64,000 nt of DNA, from positions 1 through 64,000 of the forward strand of contig NZ_JYDE01000020.1 in NCBI RefSeq assembly GCF_003263515.1, read 5' to 3'. The notes under the pieces were generated by a model. It was not told the DNA's origin, did not search any database, and saw nothing but the letters and a program-made list of their open reading frames with translations. This DNA comes from Rahnella inusitata (GTDB lineage: Bacteria; Pseudomonadota; Gammaproteobacteria; Enterobacterales; Enterobacteriaceae). The position numbers were made by a program, and so were the translations under genes. Below are positions 9,978 to 18,108 of this stretch, piece after piece; position 1 is the first letter of the stretch; each line of letters starts with the position of its first letter.

Positions 9978-9994
9978 ATGATAACAATTATCAT
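9978..9994 (-). promoter_or_regulatory. Fur-box-like palindrome upstream of the FAD monooxygenase
   Basis: ATGATAA-CAA-TTATCAT is a perfect 7-bp inverted repeat with a 3-base spacer, 29-45 bp before the monooxygenase start. It resembles the core of the Fur consensus (GATAATGATAATCATTATC). It could equally serve another dimeric AT-rich repressor; the similarity is by eye. Confidence 0.5.
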
Positions 9995-10208
9995 TTGCGC
10001 CGATGCGCGTCAATCGACCTGACCTCTCATTACCATTGGCGGAATGCGCCACGCCGGAACAACGCCTGCACGTTTCACGCCCGTTTCGCCTGCAAATTGC
10101 ACCACGACGATCTTTTCCGTTCACGTCCGTTTTGAATGTAAAACAAGCAATGTGCCTATAAATCATGCGGTTAAACTCTGCGCGCAAAACTGGCAGACAA
10201 ATTGCAAA

Positions 10209-10217
10209 GTGGTCCAC
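10209..10217 (+). promoter_or_regulatory. Possible GntR (FadR-type) operator
   Basis: GTGGTCCAC, a 9-bp inverted repeat about a central T, lies 46 bp before the GntR gene start. FadR-subfamily regulators often bind short N-GTnnnAC-N type palindromes, and autoregulation is common, but the match is short and unproven. Nothing else is clear in the rest of the 313-bp divergent gap (9950-10262) apart from the Fur-like site. Confidence 0.25.
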
Positions 10218-10262
10218 AGGTTGAGTTGTTGGGCCAATTTTGGCAGATGCGCGGAGACACAG

Positions 10263-10976
10263 ATGCACGGTGAACTGAATTTATTGCACCCGATCGCGCC
10301 ACAGCAGAGTGACACGCTGGTGCTGGATGCGCTGACCCGGTATGTGGCGCAGTCCGGCACCCGCGTGGGGGAGAAATTACCGCCGGAGCGCGTACTGGCC
10401 GAAGGGCTGGCGGTCAGCCGCAACACGGTGCGTGAGGCACTCAAACGCTGGGAAGCACTGGGAATAATCCTGCGTAAAAAGGGCAGCGGAACTTTCCTGC
10501 AATCGGAAGTCACTGCCAACGACAGCTTTCTGTCGCTGCGCTTCAAAAATGATTCCGCGACCATGCTGCACGCGCTGGAAGTGCGCCGGATCATCGAATG
10601 CGAAGCCTCGGCGCTGGCGGCGGTGCGCGCGACGGAGAGCGATTTGCTGTTCATCGAACATAAGCTGGATGTGATGGAAAAAGTCCACCTGAGCGTCGGC
10701 TCCGCCGGGGCTGAAGACTGGCAGTTTCACGCCGCAATTTACACCGCCGCGCACAATCCGCTGCTGTTGCAGATGGTCGGCGGTATCTACGACCTGCTGC
10801 ATGCCTTTTTCGAATCGCCGCCGGAACAGGCGCTGTTTAGCGATTCGTTCCCGCTGCACCGCACGTTATTTGAAGCCATCGCGCGCCGTGAGCCGGAAAC
10901 CGCACGCAGGCTGAGCAACGACATTCTGAACATAACTGAACGCGACATGAAGGAAGTGATCAATGCAGCAAGATGA
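10263..10976 (+). CDS. GntR-family transcriptional regulator (FadR/FCD type)
   Basis: A 237-residue regulator. An N-terminal winged helix-turn-helix (about residues 15-85; LPPERVLAEGLAVSRNTVREAL is typical GntR) is followed by an all-helical FCD ligand domain with conserved Arg/His positions (EVRRIIECEASALAA; FHAAIYTAAHNPLL). I start at MHGELN with GGAG 8 bp upstream; the frame is open for 73 more codons but without a comparable start. It overlaps the next gene by 14 bp, so it heads the PLP enzyme/ABC operon and probably controls it. The ligand may be an organic acid or the transported compound. Confidence 0.88.
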   Translation: MHGELNLLHPIAPQQSDTLVLDALTRYVAQSGTRVGEKLPPERVLAEGLAVSRNTVREALKRWEALGIILRKKGSGTFLQSEVTANDSFLSLRFKNDSATMLHALEVRRIIECEASALAAVRATESDLLFIEHKLDVMEKVHLSVGSAGAEDWQFHAAIYTAAHNPLLLQMVGGIYDLLHAFFESPPEQALFSDSFPLHRTLFEAIARREPETARRLSNDILNITERDMKEVINAAR

Positions 10977-12141
10977 TAAAAGCCAGCACGATGAATTGTC
11001 GGAAAGTACCCGTTTAGTCCACGACGCGCGGCACGACCGCGGGGCGATCTCGCCGCCGATTTACCAGTCGTCACTTTTCAGTTTCACCGATTATGACAGC
11101 ATGATCGCCCGTTTTCGCGGCGACAGCGACCACGCGCTCTATTCCCGCGTCGATAACCCGACGGTGGTGGAATTGCAGAAAAAGGTGGCGCAGCTGGAGG
11201 GCGGCGAAGCCTGTCTTGCGTTCGGCAGCGGCATGGCGGCGATCAGTAACGCCATTCTCAGCGTGGCCGGTCCCGGCGACAAAGTGGTGTGCGTCAATCA
11301 CGTTTATCCGGATACCTACCGTTTCCTGCGCGGGTTCTGCACCCGTTTTCAAATTGAATCTCAGTTTGTCGACGGCAGTTCGCTGGCCGTTCTGGAAGAC
11401 GCGATGCAGGGCGCGAAGCTGCTGTATCTCGAAAGCCCGAACAGCTGGGTGATGGGCGAACAAAATCTGCGGGCGATTGCTGAATTAGCGAAAAAATACG
11501 GTGTGGTGACGATGATCGACAACAGCTGGGCGTCGCCGATTTTCCAGAAACCGCTGGCGGCGGGTATCGATCTGGTTATCCACTCTGCGTCCAAATACAT
11601 CAGCGGACACAGCGACGTGGTGGCCGGACTGGTTATCTCCGGCGCTGAACGCATCAGCGCCATCAGCCGTAATATCAGCCCGTTTTTGGGGGGCAAACTT
11701 TCCGCCAATGAAGCCTGGCTGCTGCTGCGCGGCCTGCGCACATTGCCGCTGCGGATGCGTCAGCATCATGAAAGCGCACTCCAGCTGGCGCACCGCCTGC
11801 AAGGTTATTCGCGCATCACCAGGGTCAATCATCCCGGTTTAGACCCGCTGCCGACGTCGACCCTCACCGGCTACAGCGGCCTGTTTTCCTTCGAACTCGG
11901 CGACGGCATCGACATTCCTGCGTTCTGCAACGCGCTTAAGTTATTCCGCATGGGCGTCAGCTGGGGCGGTTTCGAAAGCCTGGTGATGCCGGCTGTCTCC
12001 GTGCTCAATCAGGCGGGTGAATTCAATTCGGCGATTGATTTCGGCGTATCGCCGCGGGTGATCCGCATTTCCATCGGCCTGGAAGATACCGAAGATTTGT
12101 GGCGCGACCTGAAAAACGCCATTGAAAGCGCCTGTTTCTGA
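10963..12141 (+). CDS. Cys/Met metabolism PLP-dependent enzyme (cystathionine lyase/synthase family)
   Basis: A 392-residue fold-type I PLP enzyme of the trans-sulfuration family, whose members make or break C-S bonds at the beta or gamma carbon of amino acids. The PLP lysine is in HSASKYISGHSD (Lys211), preceded by the cofactor aspartate in MIDNSWASP. The phosphate-binding FGSGMAAIS and YSRVDNPT segments are also present. In the family's usual active-site string one position reads NSWAS, recalling MetC-like beta-lyases, but the exact reaction is uncertain. It sits between a GntR regulator and a sugar-type ABC importer, so it is likely a catabolic enzyme for an imported compound rather than biosynthetic metB or metC. 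Confidence 0.85.
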   Translation: MQQDDKSQHDELSESTRLVHDARHDRGAISPPIYQSSLFSFTDYDSMIARFRGDSDHALYSRVDNPTVVELQKKVAQLEGGEACLAFGSGMAAISNAILSVAGPGDKVVCVNHVYPDTYRFLRGFCTRFQIESQFVDGSSLAVLEDAMQGAKLLYLESPNSWVMGEQNLRAIAELAKKYGVVTMIDNSWASPIFQKPLAAGIDLVIHSASKYISGHSDVVAGLVISGAERISAISRNISPFLGGKLSANEAWLLLRGLRTLPLRMRQHHESALQLAHRLQGYSRITRVNHPGLDPLPTSTLTGYSGLFSFELGDGIDIPAFCNALKLFRMGVSWGGFESLVMPAVSVLNQAGEFNSAIDFGVSPRVIRISIGLEDTEDLWRDLKNAIESACF

Positions 12142-12201
12142 AGATTTTTCTCAAAGACTGTTCCTGTGATCCGACCCTTAGCTCCGTGGAGAATCAAGAT
12201 T

Positions 12202-13482
12202 ATGCGACACCCGAAACGTCATGTGCTCAGCCTGCTGGCTTTAAGCGTCAGCCTGTTTTCCTGCGCCAGCTTCGCCGCCACCAAACTGACGCTGGTGGAA
12301 GTGATCACCAGCCCGGCGCGTACCGAAATGCTGCAAAAAATGCTCACCGCCTACAAAGCGCAACATCCGGACGTTGAGATTGAAGTGGTGTCGCTGCCGT
12401 GGGGGCAGGCGTTTGAAAAACTGGGCACCATGATCCAGAGCGGGCAATACCCGGACGTGGTGGAAATGCCGGACACCTGGCAGGGGTTGTACGCCAGTAA
12501 CGGCATGCTGGCGGATCTTGAACCGCGTCTGAAAAGCTGGAACGGCACGCCAGACTTAACCGACAAAACGCTGACCATGGCGCGCTCTTCCGGCGGCACG
12601 GCAACGATGGTTCCGTATGGTTTCTACCTGCGGGCAATGTTCTGGAACAAGAAACTCTTCCAGCAGGCCGGGCTTACCGAAGCGCCGAAAACGATGAATG
12701 AGTTTATGGCCGATGCCAGGAAAATTAGCGCCCTCGGCAACGGCATCAGCGGCTACTGTATGCGCGGTGGCGTCGGCGGCACCAACGCGTGGATGATGTT
12801 TATGGCGGCGATGAACGGCTCGCCGGAGTTCTTCGACAAAGAGGGCAACAGTACGCTGACGCAACCGGGCGCTATTAAGGGCGCGCAGTTCCTGGTGGAC
12901 ATGTATCAGAAAGGCTATGCGCCGAAAGACAGCGTCAATTGGGGCTTCAATGAAATCGTCTCCAGCTTCTACTCCGGCAAGTGCGCGATGCTCGATCAGG
13001 ATCCCGATGCGTTAATTGCCATCAAAAACAGCATGAATCCGGACGATTTCTCGGTCGCGCCGATGCCGCTCGGGCCGAACGGCAAAGCCTATCCGACCAT
13101 CGGTTATACCGGCTGGTCAATGTTCAAACAAAGCAAAAATCAGGATCAGGGATGGGATCTGATCTCATTTCTCAGTAACAAAGAGAACAACCTGACGTGG
13201 TCGAAATTTGTTGGCACGTTGCCGATTTATAAAGGCGCGGAGCAGGACGCTTATTACCACGCACCACAGTTTGCCGGCTGGTTTGCCGAGCTGAACAGCC
13301 CGGATTACATTCCGCTGACCATGCCGACGCACCTCAAAGGCTGGGGCTATTTTAACTCGGTCATCGTCAAAGACAGTTCGCAGGAAACGCTGCTCGGCCA
13401 GAACGACACCGAAAGCATGGTGAAAGACTGGGCGAAGTACCTGACCAAAGAACAAAAAGCGTGGCTGGCCGCGCAGAAGTAA
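12202..13482 (+). CDS. Extracellular solute-binding protein (family 1, sugar-type ABC)
   Basis: Periplasmic binding protein of 426 residues for the adjacent importer. A Sec signal peptide (basic start, hydrophobic core, likely cleavage after SCASFAA) is followed by a mature family 1 lobe beginning TKLTLVEVITSPARTEMLQKM. Features typical of sugar-binding relatives include DVVEMPDTWQGLYASNG and YTGWSMFKQSKNQDQGWDLISFLS. I start at MRHPKRH (12202) with GGAG 11 bp upstream. The ligand is unknown; the partner PLP enzyme suggests an amino-group- or sulfur-bearing sugar conjugate, which is inference. Confidence 0.88.
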   Translation: MRHPKRHVLSLLALSVSLFSCASFAATKLTLVEVITSPARTEMLQKMLTAYKAQHPDVEIEVVSLPWGQAFEKLGTMIQSGQYPDVVEMPDTWQGLYASNGMLADLEPRLKSWNGTPDLTDKTLTMARSSGGTATMVPYGFYLRAMFWNKKLFQQAGLTEAPKTMNEFMADARKISALGNGISGYCMRGGVGGTNAWMMFMAAMNGSPEFFDKEGNSTLTQPGAIKGAQFLVDMYQKGYAPKDSVNWGFNEIVSSFYSGKCAMLDQDPDALIAIKNSMNPDDFSVAPMPLGPNGKAYPTIGYTGWSMFKQSKNQDQGWDLISFLSNKENNLTWSKFVGTLPIYKGAEQDAYYHAPQFAGWFAELNSPDYIPLTMPTHLKGWGYFNSVIVKDSSQETLLGQNDTESMVKDWAKYLTKEQKAWLAAQK

Positions 13483-13491
13483 GGTTCACCG

Positions 13492-13514
13492 GCTCCGGCA
13501 ACTGCTGCCGGAGC
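13492..13514 (+). other. Intercistronic hairpin between binding protein and permease
   Basis: GCTCCGGCA and TGCCGGAGC form a perfect 9-bp stem with a 5-base loop, 10 bp past the binding-protein stop codon and 29 bp before the first permease. Hairpins here are common in ABC operons, where they protect the upstream mRNA so binding protein is made in excess of permease. No T-run follows, so it should not terminate. Confidence 0.6.
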
Positions 13515-13542
13515 GCAAATTTCACTTTGTTGGAGACGCGTC

Positions 13543-14466
13543 ATGATGTTGGAAGTTTCACCACCAGACACCGCTGCCGCGCCGCGCTTTCCCCGTTTGC
13601 GGGCGCTGCTGGAACCCTGGGTGTACCTCAGCCCGACGCTGGTGCTGATCGCGCTGTTTATTTTTGTTCCGATGGCGATCGGCATTTCCTATGCGTTCCA
13701 GAATATTCAGCTGCTTAACCCTTCCGACACCGGCTGGGTCGGGCTGGATAATTTTCGCACCATGTTTGACGACCGGCATTTCTACGCCGCGCTGCGTCAC
13801 ACCTTCAACTGGACGCTGACGTCCTTAGTCCTGCAGTTCGCGCTGGGTCTCGGGCTGGCGTTGCTGCTTAACCGCGAATTCGCCGGACGCGGCTGGGTCC
13901 AGGCACTGGTGTTTCTGCCGTGGGCAGTACCGGCATTTCTCTCCGGCCTGACCTGGGCGTGGTTGCTCAACCCGGTGATCGGCGTGTTGCCGTACTGGCT
14001 GACCGATCTGCACATTATTTCCGAGCCTTACAACATTCTGTCCGATCCGCAACTGGCGCTGTACGGGCCGGTGGTCGCCAACGTCTGGTTCGGCATTCCG
14101 TTCTTTGCGATCACCTTGCTGGCGGCGTTGCAGTCGATCCCGAAAGATTTATACGAAGCCGCGGCGATGGACGGTGCGTCCGGCTGGCAGCAATTTTGCA
14201 AAGTAACGCTGCCGTTTCTGGCACCGATGATTGCCATCACGGTGATGCTGCGTACCATCTGGATCGCCAATTTCGCTGACCTGATTGTGGTGATGACCGA
14301 CGGCGGTCCGGCGAATTCAACATCGATTCTCTCGAGTTTCATTTTCACGACAGCCTACCGCAAACTCGACTTTGGCTATGCCTCGGCGATGGCGGTCTTC
14401 CTGCTGGTGCTGATGACGCTTTACGCGCTGGTTCTTCTGCGCATCCGCCATCAGTTATTGAAATAA
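13543..14466 (+). CDS. Sugar-type ABC transporter permease (MalF-like)
   Basis: Inner membrane permease of 307 residues with six predicted helices after a short cytoplasmic N-terminus. The EAA loop that docks the ATPase is visible as EAAAMDGASGWQQFCKVTLPFLAP. GGAG precedes the ATG pair. It forms the heteromeric channel with the next gene, which starts 11 bp further on. CUT1-type systems like this move mono- and oligosaccharides or glycosides. Confidence 0.92.
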   Translation: MMLEVSPPDTAAAPRFPRLRALLEPWVYLSPTLVLIALFIFVPMAIGISYAFQNIQLLNPSDTGWVGLDNFRTMFDDRHFYAALRHTFNWTLTSLVLQFALGLGLALLLNREFAGRGWVQALVFLPWAVPAFLSGLTWAWLLNPVIGVLPYWLTDLHIISEPYNILSDPQLALYGPVVANVWFGIPFFAITLLAALQSIPKDLYEAAAMDGASGWQQFCKVTLPFLAPMIAITVMLRTIWIANFADLIVVMTDGGPANSTSILSSFIFTTAYRKLDFGYASAMAVFLLVLMTLYALVLLRIRHQLLK

Positions 14467-14477
14467 AGGAGCGCCAC

Positions 14478-15320
14478 ATGAATGCATTGTCATTAGGACT
14501 CTGGCTGCGCAAAGGCGGCCACCGGCTGGGGATCCTGTTCTACCTGATCTTCTCACTGTTCCCGATTTACTGGCTGATCAAAATCTCGATCACGCCGGAC
14601 AAACTGCTCTACAGCGAAGGCGTCAAGATGTGGCCGGGTGAGATGACGCTGGTGCATTTTCAGCGCGTGTTTACCGAAAGCCAGTTTCCGCTGTATTTCT
14701 TTAACAGCCTGATTGTCTCATTCGGCACGGCATTCCTGACCACGGTGATTGCCGCTGGTGCGGGTTTTGCGTTTTCCCGCTTCAGCTTTAAAGGCAAAAC
14801 GGTGATGGCGGCGCTGCTGCTGTTCACCCAGATGTTCCCGCTGGTGATGATCCTCGCGCCGATTTACAAAGTGATGGCACCGCTCGGGCTGACCAACAGC
14901 CTGCTGGGGTTAATTCTGATCTACACCGCGTTTAACGTGCCGTTCGCGACCTTTCTTATGCAGTCATTTTTCGACAGCATTCCGAAAGATCTCGAAGAGT
15001 CAGCGATGCTGGAAGGGTGCAGCCGTTTTATGGCGCTGCGTAAAGTCATCATCCCGCTGACCTTGCCGGGCATGGCCGCCACGCTGGGATTTGTGTTTAC
15101 CGCGGCGTGGAGCGAACTGTTGTTCTCGCTGATGTTAATCAACAAAAATGACGTGATGACCTTCCCGGTGGGTTTGCTGAGTTTTGTGTCGAAGTTTGCG
15201 GTTTCCTGGGGCGACATGATGGCGGCGGCGGTGCTGGCGCTGATCCCTGCCTGTCTGTTCTTTGCGTTTATTCAGCGTTACCTGGTTCAGGGGCTGACTG
15301 CCGGTGCGGTAAAAGGATAA
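14478..15320 (+). CDS. Sugar-type ABC transporter permease (MalG-like)
   Basis: Second channel subunit, 280 residues, about six helices. The EAA motif reads EESAMLEGCSRFMALRKVIIPL. It has a good ribosome-binding site (AAAGGAG) and is separated by only 4 bp from the ATPase gene. Length and arrangement match MalG/UgpE-type permeases. Confidence 0.92.
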   Translation: MNALSLGLWLRKGGHRLGILFYLIFSLFPIYWLIKISITPDKLLYSEGVKMWPGEMTLVHFQRVFTESQFPLYFFNSLIVSFGTAFLTTVIAAGAGFAFSRFSFKGKTVMAALLLFTQMFPLVMILAPIYKVMAPLGLTNSLLGLILIYTAFNVPFATFLMQSFFDSIPKDLEESAMLEGCSRFMALRKVIIPLTLPGMAATLGFVFTAAWSELLFSLMLINKNDVMTFPVGLLSFVSKFAVSWGDMMAAAVLALIPACLFFAFIQRYLVQGLTAGAVKG

Positions 15321-15324
15321 TTTT

Positions 15325-16422
15325 ATGGCTCAGATTACGATTTCCGATCTCCAAAAACGTTACGACAATGTCGAAGTGCTGCGGCACATCAACCTGACCA
15401 TCAAAGACGGCGAGTTTGTGGTGTTGGTCGGCCCGTCCGGCTGCGGTAAATCCACCTTACTGCGCACCATCGCCGGACTGGAGCTGGCGACGGCGGGGGA
15501 CATCCACATCGGTACGCGGCTGATGAATCAGGTTGCGCCGAAAGACCGGGATATCTCGATGGTGTTCCAGAGTTACGCGCTCTATCCACACATGACGGTG
15601 GCGCGCAACATGGGGTTCAGCCTGGAAGTGCAAAAGCGCCCGAAAGCGGAAATCGACGCCGCCGTGAATAAAGCCGCCGACATTCTCGGCCTGACCGCGT
15701 TATTGCATCGCCGCCCGAAAGAGCTTTCCGGCGGGCAGCGTCAGCGCGTGGCGATGGGCAGGGCGATTGTGCGCGAACCGCAGGTGTTCCTGTTCGACGA
15801 ACCGCTCTCCAACCTCGACGCCCAGTTGCGCGGCCAGATGCGCATTGAAATTAAAAGTCTGCATCAGAGAATGCGTAACACGATTGTTTACGTGACCCAC
15901 GATCAGGTCGAAGCCATGACGCTTGCCGATCGCATTGTGGTGCTCAACCACGGCCTTATCCAACAGGTCGGCACGCCGCTTGAGCTATACGACACGCCCG
16001 CCAATAAATTCGTCGCCAGTTTTATCGGTTCGCCATCGATGAACTTTATCGACGGCACGATAGAGATGGGCGATTCCGCCCCGCAGCTGCGTATCAATCC
16101 CACCCTGACGCTGCCGGTAGATCCGTCCATTACCGGCCTGCAAAGCGGCGCCAAAGTCATTTACGGCGTTCGCCCCGAGGCGATTGTGCTCTGCACGCCA
16201 GACGCGCCCGGCGCGCTGCCGCTGGATGTGACCTTGATTGAACCGACCGGTCTGAGTGAGCTTATTCACGGGACATTGGGGGGTGAAAAACTGAGCGTTT
16301 ACAGCATGGTGAGATCGGGGGCTGCGCCGGGGGACAGAGTGTGGGTGACGATTGATACCGGGAGGGTGCAGGTGTTTGAGGGGGGGAGTCAGAGGCGGCT
16401 GGCGAAACAAGGGGAAAATTGA
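15325..16422 (+). CDS. Sugar-type ABC transporter ATPase (MalK/UgpC-like)
   Basis: Nucleotide-binding subunit of 365 residues. The Walker [11 protein letters not shown]-loop, signature [16 protein letters not shown] and Walker [13 protein letters not shown] with downstream His switch (VTHDQVEAMTLAD) are intact. The C-terminal ~130 residues form the TOBE/regulatory domain seen in MalK-type ATPases (PSMNFIDGTIEMG; YGVRPEAIVL). It closes the operon, so a complete importer is encoded here. The last codons are G-rich and run toward the repeat cluster downstream. Confidence 0.93.
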   Translation: MAQITISDLQKRYDNVEVLRHINLTIKDGEFVVLVGPSGCGKSTLLRTIAGLELATAGDIHIGTRLMNQVAPKDRDISMVFQSYALYPHMTVARNMGFSLEVQKRPKAEIDAAVNKAADILGLTALLHRRPKELSGGQRQRVAMGRAIVREPQVFLFDEPLSNLDAQLRGQMRIEIKSLHQRMRNTIVYVTHDQVEAMTLADRIVVLNHGLIQQVGTPLELYDTPANKFVASFIGSPSMNFIDGTIEMGDSAPQLRINPTLTLPVDPSITGLQSGAKVIYGVRPEAIVLCTPDAPGALPLDVTLIEPTGLSELIHGTLGGEKLSVYSMVRSGAAPGDRVWVTIDTGRVQVFEGGSQRRLAKQGEN

Positions 16423-16463
16423 TTTTTTGCAGAGGCCGCTAAAAACTCAAAGACAATTTTGTT

Positions 16464-16502
16464 TGCTCCCTCCCCTGCGAAGGGGAGGGTTGGGGTGGGG
16501 TA
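16464..16502 (-). repeat. Repeat family A, copy 3 (inverted)
   Basis: CCCTCCCC (16468-16475) and GGGGAGGG (16482-16489) pair around TGCGAA, the reverse complement of the copy 1 loop. Flanks on the minus strand match copy 1 (ACCCCACCCC before, GAGCAAA after). It sits 42 bp past the ABC ATPase stop. Confidence 0.7.
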
Positions 16503-16552
16503 TTAACGTAAATGAATATGTCGAAGTGTACATTTACAAAGGTATTACCAGC

Positions 16553-16577
16553 GATACCCCCTCCCGGCCTCCCCCTT
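16553..16577 (+). repeat. Repeat family A, partial copy 4
   Basis: ATACCCCCTCCCGGCCTCCC followed by CCTT repeats the first 24 or so bases of the window, then breaks off at the point where copy 1 would enter its loop and runs into repeat B. It faces copy 3 in inverted orientation, with about 50 bp between them. Confidence 0.65.
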
Positions 16578-16625
16578 AAGGCCCGTGTGGGTGGCAACCC
16601 ACGGTTTTGACATGGAAGTTGATTT
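16571..16625 (-). repeat. Repeat family B, copy 1
   Basis: This segment resembles 62157-62211: both read CCCCCTT(t/a)aGGCC, then a hairpin (GTGGGT-GGCA-ACCCAC here), then GGTTTTGACAT and GAAGTTGA. The copy lies just 3' of ynfM, in the same orientation to that gene as the second copy has to its flavin monooxygenase. Confidence 0.65.
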
Positions 16626-16662
16626 TCAACAGCAGGCCACTGGGCAGCCCGCCCAATAAAAA

Positions 16663-17970
16663 TTATGCCGGTTTAGCCTCCGCCAGCCTCATCAACCTAA
16701 CCCCTACGCCTACACCCACCACCAGCATCAAACTAATAAACACCGTGATCCCATTCCACCCGTACGCATGCCAGAAGAATCCCCCCAGCGTGCCGGCCAC
16801 ACTCGAACCGGCGTAATAACAGAACAGATACAGAGAGGAAGCTTGTCCTTTCGCACGGCGTGCGCGCCTGCCTATCCAGCCGCTGGCGACGGAGTGGGCG
16901 GCGAAGAAGCCGCCGGTGACCAGGATCATCCCGATGAAAATCAGCCAGACCGGCGAAAAGGCAGTGAGCAGAATACCGGCCAGCATGATGATGATTGCGC
17001 CGATCAGTACCGGGCCACGGCCATAGACGCCGGTCAGCACGCCCGCTTTCGGCGAACTGTAGGTGCCCATCAGATACACCACTGACAAAATCCCGACGAT
17101 GGCCTGACTCATGTTGTAGGGCGTGCCGAGCAGGCGATAGCCGATGTAATTAAACATCGTCACGAAGCTGCCCATCAGCAGAAAACCTTCAACGAACAAC
17201 AAAGGCAGGCCGCTGTCGCGCCAGTGCAGTTTAAAGTTAATGAGCAACTTGCGCGGTTTCAGCGAGCTGGCGCGGAAATGCCGGGAAGGCGGAAGGATTC
17301 GCCAGAACATAATGGCCGCCGCCAGCGCGAAGAGGCCGACTACCGCAATCGCGATGCGCCATGAGAAGAAATCGGTCAGTACACCGCTGACCAGACGCCC
17401 GCTCATGCCGCCAATGGAGTTGCCGCTGATGTATAACCCCATCGAGAAGGCCACCACGCTCGGGTGAATTTCTTCGCTCAGATAGGTCATTGCCACCGCC
17501 GCAACGCCGCTGAGCGAAAGGCCAATCAGGGCGCGCATGACGAGAATGGCATCCCAGCTTTGCATAAAAGAACAGACCAGCGTACAGCCTGCCGCGAGAA
17601 GCAGCGCTACCACCATCACCGATTTCCGCCCGACCGCATCCGAAACCGGCCCGGTAAACAGCAGACCAATAGCCATCAGTCCGGTAGATAACGACAGCGA
17701 GAGGCTGCTGGTCGCCGGTGACACGCCGAAATCATGAGACAACACGGGCAGGATCGGCTGTACGCAGTACAGCAGCGCAAAGGTCGCGAGACCCGCGGAG
17801 AACAGGGCGAGTGTTACCCGGATAAACTGCGGTGTACCACGTTTGATAAAGGGCGATTTTGGATGAGTGCGGGCGACGGGGGTGTCAGGATTGAGTTCGT
17901 CGTCGTTGATCAGACTTTTGTCAAAGGGCGATCCGGATGGTGCAGCGGCATTCCGCTGGGTGGTTTTCAC
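16663..17970 (-). CDS. ynfM: MFS transporter YnfM
   Basis: Major facilitator efflux-type carrier of 435 residues with 12 predicted helices. After a variable hydrophilic N-terminus of about 45 residues the sequence follows E. coli YnfM closely (FIKRGTPQFIRVTLALFSAG; ALIGLSLSGVAAVAMTYLSE; MGLYISGNSIGGMSGR). It is transcribed divergently from ynfL, as in E. coli, and a LysR regulator next to an MFS exporter usually controls it. The substrate is not established; the AraJ-like family includes arabinose and drug exporters. Confidence 0.9.
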   Translation of the reverse strand: MKTTQRNAAAPSGSPFDKSLINDDELNPDTPVARTHPKSPFIKRGTPQFIRVTLALFSAGLATFALLYCVQPILPVLSHDFGVSPATSSLSLSLSTGLMAIGLLFTGPVSDAVGRKSVMVVALLLAAGCTLVCSFMQSWDAILVMRALIGLSLSGVAAVAMTYLSEEIHPSVVAFSMGLYISGNSIGGMSGRLVSGVLTDFFSWRIAIAVVGLFALAAAIMFWRILPPSRHFRASSLKPRKLLINFKLHWRDSGLPLLFVEGFLLMGSFVTMFNYIGYRLLGTPYNMSQAIVGILSVVYLMGTYSSPKAGVLTGVYGRGPVLIGAIIIMLAGILLTAFSPVWLIFIGMILVTGGFFAAHSVASGWIGRRARRAKGQASSLYLFCYYAGSSVAGTLGGFFWHAYGWNGITVFISLMLVVGVGVGVRLMRLAEAKPA

Positions 17971-18108
17971 TGTAAATCCTTAACGAAGGTAATAATAAAA
18001 ACTATTTGAAAATGTATGAAAATTTTAACAGTGGGCTTTATATTGTCTAATATATTAATTTCATGAAAACGATATTTATAAGATATCAATCGGAGTTACA
18101 CCCGCGCC

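Noticed and set aside
16423-16662. CRISPR array or mobile element from the repeats near ynfM
   Set aside because: The repeats are of different types and irregularly spaced, with no constant spacer length and no cas or transposase genes nearby.
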